A stretch of DNA of 64,000 nucleotides, from positions 248,001 through 312,000 of the forward strand of contig JACCET010000004.1 in assembly GCA_013416405.1 (NCBI GenBank), in the 5' to 3' direction. Under the pieces are notes generated by a model. It did not search any database and was not told where the DNA came from. It worked only from the letters and a program-made list of their open reading frames with translations. Position 1 is the first letter of the stretch; each line of letters begins with the position of its first letter. Source of the stretch: Alcaligenaceae bacterium (GTDB lineage Bacteria > Pseudomonadota > Gammaproteobacteria > Burkholderiales > Burkholderiaceae_B). Both the position numbers and the translations under genes were made by a program. Positions 9,662 to 16,897 of the stretch are shown in pieces.

Positions 9662-9921
9662 ACAACATCGACCACCTTATAAAACTGGCCAACCGCATAG
9701 GCGATTTTTTTGAAGCCCTGCCAGACCGCGAAGAAGGCCTGGCCGGCATAGCCAACCATATCCAAAAATTCTGGGAGCCCCGCATGCGCATCGCCATGCT
9801 GGATTTCCTGGAACAGCAGCCCGATGGCCAGGCAAGCACGATTGCACTCAGCGATATTGCCTTGCTGGCCATTACCCAAAACAAGGAGCAACTGACTCCC
9901 AAGTCCCGTACCGCGCCCTGA
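9658..9921 (+). CDS. fdsD: Formate dehydrogenase delta subunit FdsD (TTG start)
   Basis: Small 87-residue subunit found at the end of fds operons and thought to help assemble or stabilise the FdsGBA complex. Recognisable family features are LIKLANRIGDFFEALPDR, the short IANHIQKFWEPRMR segment and the EALP/FWEPRM patches; no cofactor ligand is visible. The start codon is TTG at 9658-9660, overlapping the fdsC stop (TTGA). No ATG lies upstream in frame without overlapping fdsC deeply, so translation probably depends on coupling to fdsC. This is the last gene of the operon. Confidence 0.92.
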   Translation: MNNIDHLIKLANRIGDFFEALPDREEGLAGIANHIQKFWEPRMRIAMLDFLEQQPDGQASTIALSDIALLAITQNKEQLTPKSRTAP

Positions 9922-9949
9922 CCCACCCTTCCTCGCAGCACTCTACACA

Positions 9950-9984
9950 CAACGCCTCTTGAGCGTTGCGGGGGACTTTTTTTT
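9950..9984 (+). terminator. Possible terminator after fdsD
   Basis: A 6-bp stem CAACGC / GCGTTG (9950-9955, 9963-9968) with a 7-nt loop is followed by a run of eight T at 9977-9984. Eight bases (CGGGGGAC) separate stem and T-run, which is longer than ideal, so termination may be partial and the MFS gene 58 bp further on could be partly co-transcribed. Confidence 0.35.
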
Positions 9985-10041
9985 CTTGCTTCTGCACATC
10001 AGTAATGAAGGCCGCTACCAAAGCCGCCATTAGGAGACAAT

Positions 10042-11442
10042 ATGAGCACAGCTTCAAAAGACAACGGTTTCTTCAGCAAGGAACGCATTACCGCTCCGCC
10101 CGGCTTCAACCGCTGGATGATTCCCCCCGCCGCCCTGGCAGTCCATCTATGTATAGGACAAGCCTACGCCTTCTCGGTATTCAATAATCCCATGACCAAG
10201 CTGCTGGGCATTACCGAGTCCACAACGGGCGACTGGGATCTTCCTACTCTGGGCTGGATCTTCAGCCTGGCCATCTTTTTCCTGGGGCTGTCGGCCGCCT
10301 TCGCCGGAAAATGGCTGGAAGAAGTTGGGCCGCGCAAGGCCATGTTTGCTGCCGCATGCTGCTTTGGCGGCGGCTTCATGGTGGCGGCATTAGGGGTGCA
10401 GTTGCACCAGATATGGCTGGTCTATCTTGGGTATGGCGTGCTTGGCGGCGTGGGCCTGGGCATAGGCTATGTTTCTCCTGTCTCCACGCTGATCAAATGG
10501 TTTCCCGACAAGCGCGGCATGGCCACCGGCATGGCCATCATGGGTTTCGGTGGTGGCGCCTTCATCGCTTCACCCATGTCGGTTGCGCTGATGAAGCACT
10601 TCAGCACGCCTACATCGGTGGGCGTGGTTCAGACCTTTGTCATCATGGGTGCACTGTATTTCTGCTCGATGATGATAGGCGCATTTGCCATACGCATTCC
10701 TGCTGCTGACTGGAAGCCCGACGGCTGGGAGCCAAAATCCAACCAAAGCGCGATGATTTCACGCAATCATGTGCATATCGACCAAGCTTTGAAGACACCT
10801 CAGTTCTGGCTGTTGTGGTGGGCGCTGTGCCTGAACGTCACAGCCGGTATAGGCGTGCTGGGGCAGGCATCCGTCATGATTCAGGAAAGCTTCAGAGGTG
10901 CCATCACACCGGCCGCAGCCGCCGGCTTTGTAGGGGTGATGTCGCTGGCCAATATGCTGGGCCGCTTCTTCTGGTCGTCGGTATCCGATTATGTGGGCCG
11001 CAAGACGACCTATTCCATATTTTTCATACTAGGCACCGCGCTTTACTTCCTGGTGCCGGGCATGGGTTCGGCGGGTAATGTGGCCTTGTTCGTGTTGTTC
11101 TACTGCATCATTATTTCCATGTATGGCGGCAGCTTCTCGACCGTTCCCGCCTACCTGGCCGATCTGTTCGGCACCCGTTATGTAGGTGGCATACATGGCC
11201 GCCTGCTGACCGCCTGGGCGGCTGCCGGTATATTCGGCCCCGCACTGGTGAACTACATCCGGCAATACCAGGTCGACCACGGTGTGCCCGCTGCACAGTC
11301 GTATACCGCCACCATGTACCTGATGTCTGGCCTGCTGGTTATCGGCTTTATCTGCAACCTGATGGTACGCCCGGTTGCCACGCGCCATCATATGGGCAAC
11401 GAGCAACAGGGCGGCTTGACGCCGGCCATGGCCACCAAATAA
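10042..11442 (+). CDS. OFA-family MFS transporter (oxalate/formate antiporter-like)
   Basis: A 466-residue inner-membrane carrier of the major facilitator superfamily with about twelve hydrophobic helices. OFA-type features: an early PPAALAVHLCIGQAYAFSVF helix 1, the loop 2-3 motif GKWLEEVGPRK, and LGIGYVSPVSTLIKWFPDKRG, the phrase shared by oxalate:formate antiporters and related monocarboxylate carriers. A clear TAGGAGAC ribosome site (10031-10038) precedes the ATG. Its place directly after fdsGBACD suggests formate or another small monocarboxylate as substrate (inference; OFA carriers also move oxalate, pyruvate or lactate). A 46-residue membrane peptide follows 9 bp downstream. Confidence 0.9.
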   Translation: MSTASKDNGFFSKERITAPPGFNRWMIPPAALAVHLCIGQAYAFSVFNNPMTKLLGITESTTGDWDLPTLGWIFSLAIFFLGLSAAFAGKWLEEVGPRKAMFAAACCFGGGFMVAALGVQLHQIWLVYLGYGVLGGVGLGIGYVSPVSTLIKWFPDKRGMATGMAIMGFGGGAFIASPMSVALMKHFSTPTSVGVVQTFVIMGALYFCSMMIGAFAIRIPAADWKPDGWEPKSNQSAMISRNHVHIDQALKTPQFWLLWWALCLNVTAGIGVLGQASVMIQESFRGAITPAAAAGFVGVMSLANMLGRFFWSSVSDYVGRKTTYSIFFILGTALYFLVPGMGSAGNVALFVLFYCIIISMYGGSFSTVPAYLADLFGTRYVGGIHGRLLTAWAAAGIFGPALVNYIRQYQVDHGVPAAQSYTATMYLMSGLLVIGFICNLMVRPVATRHHMGNEQQGGLTPAMATK

Positions 11443-11451
11443 GGAGTCGAA

Positions 11452-11592
11452 ATGGAACAGTCCACTACCACCACAGCCGTGCGCTCAAATCCGTCGCCCG
11501 TCATAGTGATTATCTTTTGGCTCTACGTGGGCATACCCCTGGCAATAGGGGTATGGGAAACACTGCTTAAGGCCAGCGCCTTGTTTAAATAG
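11452..11592 (+). CDS. 46-residue single-helix membrane protein, small partner of the OFA transporter
   Basis: An open frame of 46 codons starts at ATG 11452, with AAGGAGTC (11441-11448) as ribosome site overlapping the transporter stop. The first 16 residues are polar (MEQSTTTTAVRSNPSP). They lead into one hydrophobic helix (VIVIIFWLYVGIPLAIGVW) and a short tail ending ALFK. The gene ends just before a strong terminator, so it closes the transporter transcript. Small one-helix proteins of this size are known next to OFA-family MFS genes and are sometimes labelled MFS transporter small subunit. No mechanism is evident. The codon pattern, ribosome site and spacing make it a real gene. Confidence 0.8.
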   Translation: MEQSTTTTAVRSNPSPVIVIIFWLYVGIPLAIGVWETLLKASALFK

Positions 11593-11599
11593 GCGTCAT

Positions 11600-11649
11600 A
11601 AAAGCAGCGGCCCCTGGCGTTGCGAAGGCGCCAGGGGCCGCTGCTTTTT
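11600..11649. terminator. Strong bidirectional rho-independent terminator
   Basis: A 20-bp perfect stem (left arm 11600-11619, right arm 11629-11648, 9-nt loop TTGCGAAGG) is bounded by AAAA on the left and TTTTT on the right. It therefore ends both the rightward transporter transcript and the leftward universal-stress-protein transcript. Confidence 0.95.
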
Positions 11650-11667
11650 ATCGCCGGTTCAGGCTGA

Positions 11668-12132
11668 TTATTCGGTATTTTCCTTGACACGATAAACCAG
11701 CACGGCCGTCTTGGCCAGGCTAAGCACCTTGATGGTGACGCTGCCCAGCAATAAACGCGACAAGCCACTGCGACCATGGCTGCCTATGAAAATCATGTCG
11801 CAGCCTTCTTCTTCGGCGGCCTGCACCAGGCCATCGGCCACATTGAAATTGGATACTGCCTTGCCACTGGCCTTCACGCCGGCTGTTTCGGCGCGATCGA
11901 GCACAGCCTTCAGGTATTTATTGGCCTGTTGCTGGGCCGTTTTATCGTAATCTTCATCGGTAATGGCGTAAGCCGCCGCCATGCCATCGAAGCCGACAGT
12001 TGCCGCAAACGGCTGCGTAACGTACAGGGCAACCACTTCGGCACCTATTTGGCGCGCAAAGCATACGCCCTTGTTGGCCGCCTGTGCCGACAACTTCGAA
12101 CCATCGGTTGGAATAAGTATTTTCTTGAACAT
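11668..12132 (-). CDS. Universal stress protein, UspA family
   Basis: A single-domain 154-residue cytoplasmic Usp protein. It has the start KILIPTDGSKLSAQAA, with the aspartate and DGS of the nucleotide pocket, and the ATP-binding signature GSHGRSGLSRLLLGSVT (G-2x-G-9x-G-S/T), so it belongs to the ATP-binding branch. Such proteins raise survival in energy stress, stasis or low oxygen. The upstream region has an FNR-type box exactly spaced to a -10 element, so oxygen-limited expression is likely (inference). It ends at the shared bidirectional terminator. The next gene upstream encodes a DUF442 protein and ends 101 bp away. Confidence 0.93.
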   Translation of the reverse strand: MFKKILIPTDGSKLSAQAANKGVCFARQIGAEVVALYVTQPFAATVGFDGMAAAYAITDEDYDKTAQQQANKYLKAVLDRAETAGVKASGKAVSNFNVADGLVQAAEEEGCDMIFIGSHGRSGLSRLLLGSVTIKVLSLAKTAVLVYRVKENTE

Positions 12133-12187
12133 GGCATTTACCCCCGTGTGTAATAGATGAGGTCAAGCTTAACCGCACCATGCAGAG

Positions 12188-12228
12188 AATATAACTGGTA
12201 TATACACTGCCTGATTGATGGAAGTCAA
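12188..12228 (-). promoter_or_regulatory. FNR/ANR-type box and -10 element upstream of the universal stress gene
   Basis: TTGAT-GGAA-GTCAA at 12215-12228 matches the FNR/ANR consensus TTGAT-N4-ATCAA in nine of ten positions. On the minus strand a TATATT hexamer (complement at 12188-12193) has its centre 31 bp from the box centre. That is the spacing expected of a class II FNR promoter (box near -41.5). The gene starts 56 bp beyond the -10. Confidence 0.6.
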
Positions 12229-12233
12229 AGGCA

Positions 12234-12575
12234 TCACAAGGTGCTGGCGGCCTGAAACAAGTGCGTGCAGCGGGTGCCCGTGCGACAAAAAGCCAGTACG
12301 GGCGCAGGCAGCGTATTCATGTTTTGTGCAAATTGCACCACATCCTCGTGGGTCATGGCTCCGCTGACGACAGGCTGATAGACGACCTCGAGCCCTGCCA
12401 CATGGGCCGCTGCCATGATTTCGCTGGACAATGGCTGATCAGGCCCGCCTTCCAGGTCGGGACGATTGATGATGACGCTGCGAAAGCCGGCATCGGCTAC
12501 TTCCTGCATATTTTCAGGAGCCAGCTGAGGCGCAACGGCAAAGTCTTCGGTAAGAGCATTAATGGGAACAGACAT
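12234..12575 (-). CDS. DUF442 / TIGR01244-family phosphatase-like protein (Blh-type)
   Basis: A 113-residue protein with the fold of small cysteine phosphatases and rhodanese-like sulfur transferases. The N-terminus NALTEDFAVAPQLAPENMQ and the middle INRPDLEGGPDQP are typical. The loop AFCRTGTRC carries the putative catalytic cysteine and arginine. In other bacteria this domain is fused to a metallo-beta-lactamase-like persulfide dioxygenase (Blh, ETHE1-like) and linked to sulfide or nitrosative stress; here it stands alone. The neighbouring FNR box and the nitrosative-stress genes support a stress role, but the substrate is unknown. AGG of the GGAGGT ribosome site is well placed before the ATG. 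Confidence 0.85.
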   Translation of the reverse strand: MSVPINALTEDFAVAPQLAPENMQEVADAGFRSVIINRPDLEGGPDQPLSSEIMAAAHVAGLEVVYQPVVSGAMTHEDVVQFAQNMNTLPAPVLAFCRTGTRCTHLFQAASTL

Positions 12576-12636
12576 GGTGACCTCCGGATGTATATACTTG
12601 AGACAACGTACCTCGCATTTTGCCTGAGGAAATAGT

Positions 12637-12894
12637 ATGACTGGCGCCCGTCACGCGCAAGCCCCCCGCCCTGACGCAGTCACCAGCAGGGCCGCCGACG
12701 ACAACATCATAATACGCGATGCCACAGCCGACGACATGGACGCCGTACAGGCGATTTATGTCCGGCATGCTCTGCAAAGTACGGCAACCTTCGAGGAAAC
12801 GCCGCCATCCATCCATGAAATGCAGGATCGCCTGACGCAGATCGTGTCTTTGGGGCGGCGCCATGGCATTGACGCCGCAGCAGATTTTTTATAA
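12637..12894 (+). pseudogene. Truncated GNAT acetyltransferase (phosphinothricin-acetyltransferase-like), N-terminal remnant
   Basis: Starting at ATG 12637 behind GAGGAAA, the frame encodes an extended leader and then IIIRDATADDMDAVQAIY and TATFEETPPS. These are the opening strand and the substrate-loop signature of phosphinothricin/methionine-sulfoximine N-acetyltransferases. Similarity ends near RLTQIVSLG (about residue 73), after which the frame reads through unrelated sequence to a stop at 12894. Normal family members have about 170-180 residues, so the acetyl-CoA-binding motif A is missing and the product cannot be active. The lost 3' half has been replaced by the promoter of the globin operon. 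Confidence 0.8.
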
Positions 12895-12915
12895 GATTAC
12901 TATTAAATGAATCTT
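12869..12915 (+). promoter_or_regulatory. Promoter with overlapping NsrR-like operator for the globin-nnrS-nsrR operon
   Basis: -35 TTGACG (12869-12874), 17-bp spacer, -10 TAAGAT (12892-12897). A 23-bp imperfect palindrome at 12893-12915 overlaps the -10: left arm AAGATTACTAT, one T, right arm AAATGAATCTT. It resembles the NsrR consensus of paired AAGATGYATTT half-sites, with 8 of 11 positions pairing between the arms. The globin ATG is 66 bp downstream and the operon itself encodes NsrR, so a nitric-oxide-relieved negative feedback loop is likely. Confidence 0.7.
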
Positions 12916-12980
12916 TAAGAAAGCGGCGCCTCGTCGACTCAAGCGCGGCCTTTCTTTTTAACCCCCTGCTGGAAAACCAC

Positions 12981-13385
12981 ATGGCTAGAGGCGAACTCTG
13001 CACAGAAGAAGAAATCACAACGCTGGTCTACAACTTTTATGACCGCGTGCGGGCAGATGCGGTGCTGGGCCCCATTTTCGACGCCCATATCGACAACTGG
13101 GACAAGCACCTGGCCATCATGGTGCGGTTCTGGTCTTCGATGCTGCTGGGAGCCGGCACCTATGACGGTACCCCCATGCCCAAGCATGTTGCGCTACCTG
13201 AGTTGAAGGCCGAACTGTTCTCTCAGTGGCTGACGCTGTTTCGGCTAACCACCCAGGAACTTCCCAATCAGGCGCTGGCCGAACGTGCCGACGAATACGC
13301 GCAGCGCATTGCACGCAGCCTTTGGTATGGCTATCAATTGAACAACAACCCCAACCAGCCTCTGACGGAGATTAATCATGGCTGA
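12981..13385 (+). CDS. Group III truncated hemoglobin
   Basis: A 134-residue globin of the trHb3 (group III, Ctb-like) class. Visible features are EEITTLVYNFYDRVRADAVLGPIF with the B-helix FYDRVR segment, DAHIDNWDKHLAIMVRFWSSMLLG with the E-helix, and PMPKHVALP carrying the proximal histidine (PxxxH). Group III members usually protect against nitric oxide or handle NO and O2 in microaerobic growth. It is the first gene of an operon with nnrS (8-bp overlap) and nsrR and lies behind an NsrR-like operator, which supports an NO-detoxifying role. Confidence 0.92.
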   Translation: MARGELCTEEEITTLVYNFYDRVRADAVLGPIFDAHIDNWDKHLAIMVRFWSSMLLGAGTYDGTPMPKHVALPELKAELFSQWLTLFRLTTQELPNQALAERADEYAQRIARSLWYGYQLNNNPNQPLTEINHG

Positions 13386-14577
13386 AGTCTTGCAACCCAC
13401 CTCAGCCAACAAAGCAAACCCTAGCCGACCCAATATGCAAGCTTTTCTTAGCCTGGGCTTCAGGCCGTTGTATATTGCCGGCGGCAGTTGGGCGCTAATC
13501 TCCATTGCAATCTGGATATTCGCACCACAGTGGCTCAACGCCCCTCTAGTCGGTATGGCCTGGCACGCTCACGAAATGCTGTGGGGCTTTATCGCCACCA
13601 TCGCCGTGGCCTTTTTGCTCACGGCCAGCGCTACCTGGACAGGCTTCAATCCCCTGAAGGGCACACCCCTGGGCCTGGTATGCCTGCTTTGGGTCGTGGC
13701 ACGCATAGGTTTTCTGATCGGTGGCGACGTCGCCACGCATGTCGCCTGCGCAAGCGAGCTTGCCTTTTTCGGCATTAGCGCAATCAGCCTGATGCGCGTC
13801 ATGGTCAAGGGAAAAAGCCGCCGCAACTACGGTCTTCCCTTGCTGGTGCTGGGGTTAGGCGTAGCCGACGCCCTGTATCTGCGTGCGGCACTCAGCGGCG
13901 ACTACCTGCTGCTTATGCAACGTTTCGACCTGGGCCTGATCTGCATGGCGGTGATCGCCCTGCTTATCGCCCGACGAGTCATTCCCTTCTTTTCCATGCG
14001 CATGGTGCCAGGGCTGGAATTACCCATGCAGGTACGCAGCGGCCATATACAAATGGTCATCAGTGTCCTGGCCATTGTTCTGGGCATTATCGGCCAGACG
14101 CAGCTCATGGCCGCCGCACTGGCCATAGTCGGAGTCATCAGCCTGTGGCAAACCCTGCTCTGGAAACCCCTGGCTGTATTGCATAAACCCATGTTGTGGA
14201 TACTGTATTTAGGCTATGTCTCTATGGGCGTGGGCCTGCTGTTCGCTGCCTGGCACGCCAGCGGACTGGCTACCGGCGTGCTTGCCCGCTCGGCCGTGCA
14301 TGTACATATCATAGGCATGGGTGGCTTTGCCATCCTGATCATAGGCATGCTTACACGTACCGCCCTAGGTCATCTGGGCCACCCCCTGAAGCTCGATGGC
14401 AGCATGCTGCTTAGCTATTACCTGATGATGGCCGCCGTTGTGCTTCGGCTGGCCGCGCTCTGGCCAGGCAATTTCAGCCAGATGCTGCTGCATGCCAGCG
14501 CCCTGTCTTGGATAGTCGCCATGGCGCTGTATCTGTGGCGCTTTGTTCCCATGCTTATACGCCCTCGCGCGTCCTGA
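13378..14577 (+). CDS. nnrS: NnrS family heme-copper membrane protein
   Basis: NnrS is a twelve-helix inner-membrane heme- and copper-containing protein that eases nitrosative stress by limiting formation of dinitrosyl iron complexes. The 399-residue product is strongly hydrophobic and opens with the family signature FLSLGFRPLYIAGG, then MAWHAHEMLWGF with conserved histidines (WHAHEM), and later HVHIIGMGGFAILIIGMLTR. The start overlaps the globin stop by 8 bp, implying coupling. nsrR follows after 12 bp. Confidence 0.95.
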   Translation: MAEVLQPTSANKANPSRPNMQAFLSLGFRPLYIAGGSWALISIAIWIFAPQWLNAPLVGMAWHAHEMLWGFIATIAVAFLLTASATWTGFNPLKGTPLGLVCLLWVVARIGFLIGGDVATHVACASELAFFGISAISLMRVMVKGKSRRNYGLPLLVLGLGVADALYLRAALSGDYLLLMQRFDLGLICMAVIALLIARRVIPFFSMRMVPGLELPMQVRSGHIQMVISVLAIVLGIIGQTQLMAAALAIVGVISLWQTLLWKPLAVLHKPMLWILYLGYVSMGVGLLFAAWHASGLATGVLARSAVHVHIIGMGGFAILIIGMLTRTALGHLGHPLKLDGSMLLSYYLMMAAVVLRLAALWPGNFSQMLLHASALSWIVAMALYLWRFVPMLIRPRAS

Positions 14578-14589
14578 TCGGGCCTCATC

Positions 14590-15060
14590 ATGCGCCTGAC
14601 GACCATGACCGATTATGCAATGCGTCTGCTGATGTACGTCGGGCGCCATCCTGATCGTCTGTGCACCATTGCAGAAGTCGCCCAGGCTTACGGCATATCC
14701 GAGCCTCACCTGATGAAAATCACGCACCGGCTGGCCCAACGCGGCTGGCTGGAAACCATACGCGGAAAAAATGGCGGCATGCGTCTGGCGCATCCGCCTG
14801 AAGAAATCAATTTGGGCGCTGTCGTGCGCGATACGGAAAACGACCTGGCCCTGGTGGAGTGTTTTCTGGATGACAACAGCTGCACCCTTAGCGGTCAATG
14901 CATGCTAACGGGAATAATAGAAGGCGCCTTGCAAAAATTCATGCAACACATAGACCAGTACACACTGGCCGACATCATTCCCCAGCCATGCTCAAGTACC
15001 GCGCTCCAACCGGCTTTAATTAAGTTTCACAAACCCAAGGCGACTGAAGACAGCTTATAG
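14590..15060 (+). CDS. nsrR: Nitric-oxide-sensing repressor NsrR (Rrf2 family)
   Basis: A 156-residue Rrf2-type repressor with an Fe-S cluster that is destroyed by NO. The N-terminal winged helix reads MRLTTMTDYAMRLLMYVG, with helix-turn-helix VAQAYGISEPHLMKI and wing RGKNGGMRLA. Three cysteines expected to bind the cluster are C91, C98 and C104 (ECFLDDNSC and SGQC), a spacing close to that of NsrR proteins. The tail of about 20 residues is longer than in E. coli NsrR. Being the third gene behind an NsrR-like operator points to autoregulation together with the globin and NnrS. Confidence 0.93.
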   Translation: MRLTTMTDYAMRLLMYVGRHPDRLCTIAEVAQAYGISEPHLMKITHRLAQRGWLETIRGKNGGMRLAHPPEEINLGAVVRDTENDLALVECFLDDNSCTLSGQCMLTGIIEGALQKFMQHIDQYTLADIIPQPCSSTALQPALIKFHKPKATEDSL

Positions 15061-15084
15061 CTACAAGCCGCTGCCCAGGCTGTT

Positions 15085-15128
15085 AAGCCGGACAGCCTGT
15101 TTCAGGCTTGCCGTGTTCAGGCCGGCTT
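15085..15128. terminator. Hairpin between convergent nsrR and marR-type genes
   Basis: Outer arms AAGCCGG (15085-15091) and CCGGCTT (15122-15128) enclose an inner stem AGCCTG-TTT-CAGGCT (15094-15099, 15103-15108). No T-run follows on either strand, so its function as a terminator is uncertain. It overlaps the end of the leftward gene. Confidence 0.3.
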
Positions 15129-15581
15129 ATGAAGATTGCGCAGCAGCTTCATAAGCAATGGCCGCAAGGACTCCAGTTCTTTCAGGTGCGCAACCGACAG
15201 CATGGCCAGTATTTCCTCGGCCCGCGGCTTCAGGGCCACCCGCACCTTGCGCCCGTCATCAGCGTCACGAACACGCCTGACCAGCCCCATCTGCTCCAGT
15301 CGATTGATAAGTTCCACCGCGCTGTGGTGGCGGATCAACATCTGTTCGGCCACATCCCCTATGCTGGGCAGGGATGTACCGCTGATGCCCTTGATCGCCA
15401 GCAGCGCCTGATGCTGCTGGGGCGTAAGCCCCTCTTGAATGGCGGCAGCCTCGCTGAAGGCGTAAAACCGCCGCAGCGTCAGGCGAAACGCAGCCAGCGC
15501 CTGGTAGTCGGCCTGGGTCGGAATGCTTCTTGAGCCGTCGATGGGCAGTTTGGAGGCGGTCATGCCGGGTCTACACCACAC
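15117..15581 (-). CDS. MarR-family transcriptional regulator
   Basis: A 154-residue protein with a MarR winged helix: ALLAIKGISGTSLPSIGDVAEQMLIRHHSAVELINRLEQMGLV is the recognition region (roughly residues 65-105), followed by the wing RRVRDADDGRKVRVALKPRAEEIL. Helices at both ends (FRLTLRRFYAF and HLKELESLRPLLMKLL) would form the dimer interface. The target and ligand are unknown. It is transcribed in the same direction as serA, whose stop lies 23 bp upstream, so read-through from serA is possible. Its 3' end is convergent with nsrR. Confidence 0.88.
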   Translation of the reverse strand: MWCRPGMTASKLPIDGSRSIPTQADYQALAAFRLTLRRFYAFSEAAAIQEGLTPQQHQALLAIKGISGTSLPSIGDVAEQMLIRHHSAVELINRLEQMGLVRRVRDADDGRKVRVALKPRAEEILAMLSVAHLKELESLRPLLMKLLRNLHKPA

Positions 15582-15604
15582 GCAGAAATTGAAACAATGT
15601 GATA

Positions 15605-16804
15605 CTACACCACGTCGCAGCGTACCGTAATAGGATGCGCCCGCAATACCGACATGACCGTATCGTCGACCTTGCCTTCAACGTCGGAAATTACATAGCC
15701 GATTTGCCCGCGGGTTTGCAATTGCTGGCTGACAATATTAAGCCCGTGCTCGGCCATCATATTGCTGAGCGTACCCATGGCGCCCGGCAAGTTGCGGTGC
15801 ACGTGCAGAATGCGCGCCTGGCCCAATGCTTCCTGATAGGCGATCTCGGGGAAATTGACCGCGCCCTTGGTGATGCCCCTAAGGCAATACTGGACCAACT
15901 TTTCAGCCACTTCACGCCCGATATTTTCCTGGGATTCCTGTGTGCTGCCGCCGATATGAGGCGTGAGAATCACGTTATGCATGCCGATCAGGGGGCTGGC
16001 CAGCGGCTCGTCGGTGCTTTTTGGTTCGGTGGGGAATACATCAAGCGCCGCGCCCGACAAATGGCCGGACTGCAGGGCAGCGTACAGCGCATCGATATCA
16101 ACGACGGTCCCGCGTGAGGCATTGATAAGTATGGCGCCGGGTTTCATGGCAGCAAGGGCTGCCGCATTCATGATGTTGGCCGTGCTCTTGCCGCCCGGCA
16201 CGTGCAGGGTTACGACATCGGACTGAGCCAGCAATTTTTTCAGCGAGGTAGTGGCCCGCGCATTGCCCAGGGGCAGCTTGGCTTCGACATCGTGAAAAAC
16301 AACACGCATGCCGGCCGCTTCGGCCAGTGTTCCCACCTGCGAACCGATATTGCCATAGCCTATGATGCCCAGCGTTTTCCCACGTGCTTCGAAAGCCCCG
16401 GTGGCAGTTTTATCCCAGTGGCCCTGATGCACACGCGCATTTTTTTCAGGAATGCGCCGCAGCAGCAAAATAGCTTCACCCAGCACCAATTCGGCAACCG
16501 AACGCGTATTGGAAAATGGCGCATTGAAGACCGGTATGCCATGCATCATGGCGGCGTCGAGATCGACCTGATTGGTGCCTATGCAAAAACAACCTATGGC
16601 CCTAAGGTCGGGTGCATTGGACAGCAAAGCGGCATCAAGATGCGTACGCGAACGTATACCCACAAAATGCGCGCCGCTTAGGGCTGCTTGCAATTCACTG
16701 GGTGGCAGGGATGCGGCATGGGTGATGACGTCGTCCATGCCTGCGTTGATAAAGACTTCTTTGGCGCTAGCATGGATATTTTCAAACAGGACGATACGGC
16801 TCAT
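15605..16804 (-). CDS. serA: D-3-phosphoglycerate dehydrogenase SerA
   Basis: Catalyses the NAD-dependent first step of serine synthesis, 3-phosphoglycerate to 3-phosphohydroxypyruvate. The 399-residue short (E. coli-like) form has an N-terminal substrate domain (VGIRSRTHLDAALL), the NAD-binding Rossmann segment TLGIIGYGNIGSQVGTLAEAAG near residue 145, and the catalytic residues in NASRGTVVDIDAL and ILTPHIGGSTQESQ. A C-terminal ACT domain (ILHVHRNLPGAMGTLSNMMAEHGLNI) mediates serine feedback. Upstream it shares the element CCTAAAATAGTCC with the D-2-hydroxyglutarate-dehydrogenase-like gene at 36805, and SerA is known to reduce 2-oxoglutarate to D-2-hydroxyglutarate. Confidence 0.95.
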   Translation of the reverse strand: MSRIVLFENIHASAKEVFINAGMDDVITHAASLPPSELQAALSGAHFVGIRSRTHLDAALLSNAPDLRAIGCFCIGTNQVDLDAAMMHGIPVFNAPFSNTRSVAELVLGEAILLLRRIPEKNARVHQGHWDKTATGAFEARGKTLGIIGYGNIGSQVGTLAEAAGMRVVFHDVEAKLPLGNARATTSLKKLLAQSDVVTLHVPGGKSTANIMNAAALAAMKPGAILINASRGTVVDIDALYAALQSGHLSGAALDVFPTEPKSTDEPLASPLIGMHNVILTPHIGGSTQESQENIGREVAEKLVQYCLRGITKGAVNFPEIAYQEALGQARILHVHRNLPGAMGTLSNMMAEHGLNIVSQQLQTRGQIGYVISDVEGKVDDTVMSVLRAHPITVRCDVV

Positions 16805-16846
16805 GAATCAGGGGCTCCGGCACATTAAGGCATAAATAATCATTGT

Positions 16847-16859
16847 GGACTATTTTAGG
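16847..16859 (-). promoter_or_regulatory. 13-bp element CCTAAAATAGTCC upstream of serA, shared with the gene at 36805
   Basis: On the minus strand CCTAAAATAGTCC lies 43-55 bp upstream of the serA ATG. The identical 13-mer in the same orientation lies 37-49 bp upstream of the FAD oxidoreductase at 36805 (38272-38284). Both copies are followed within about a turn by TTATTT. It may be part of a promoter (TAAAAT as -10) or a regulator site. Confidence 0.5.
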
Positions 16860-16897
16860 CCTTGATGCCGAGAAAACCCTGAGTAGACCCCGACTAT

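Noticed and set aside
12198-12597. GTATATAC at both 12198-12205 and 12590-12597, upstream of two stress genes
   Set aside because: An 8-bp AT-rich palindrome occurs easily by chance and the positions relative to the starts differ.
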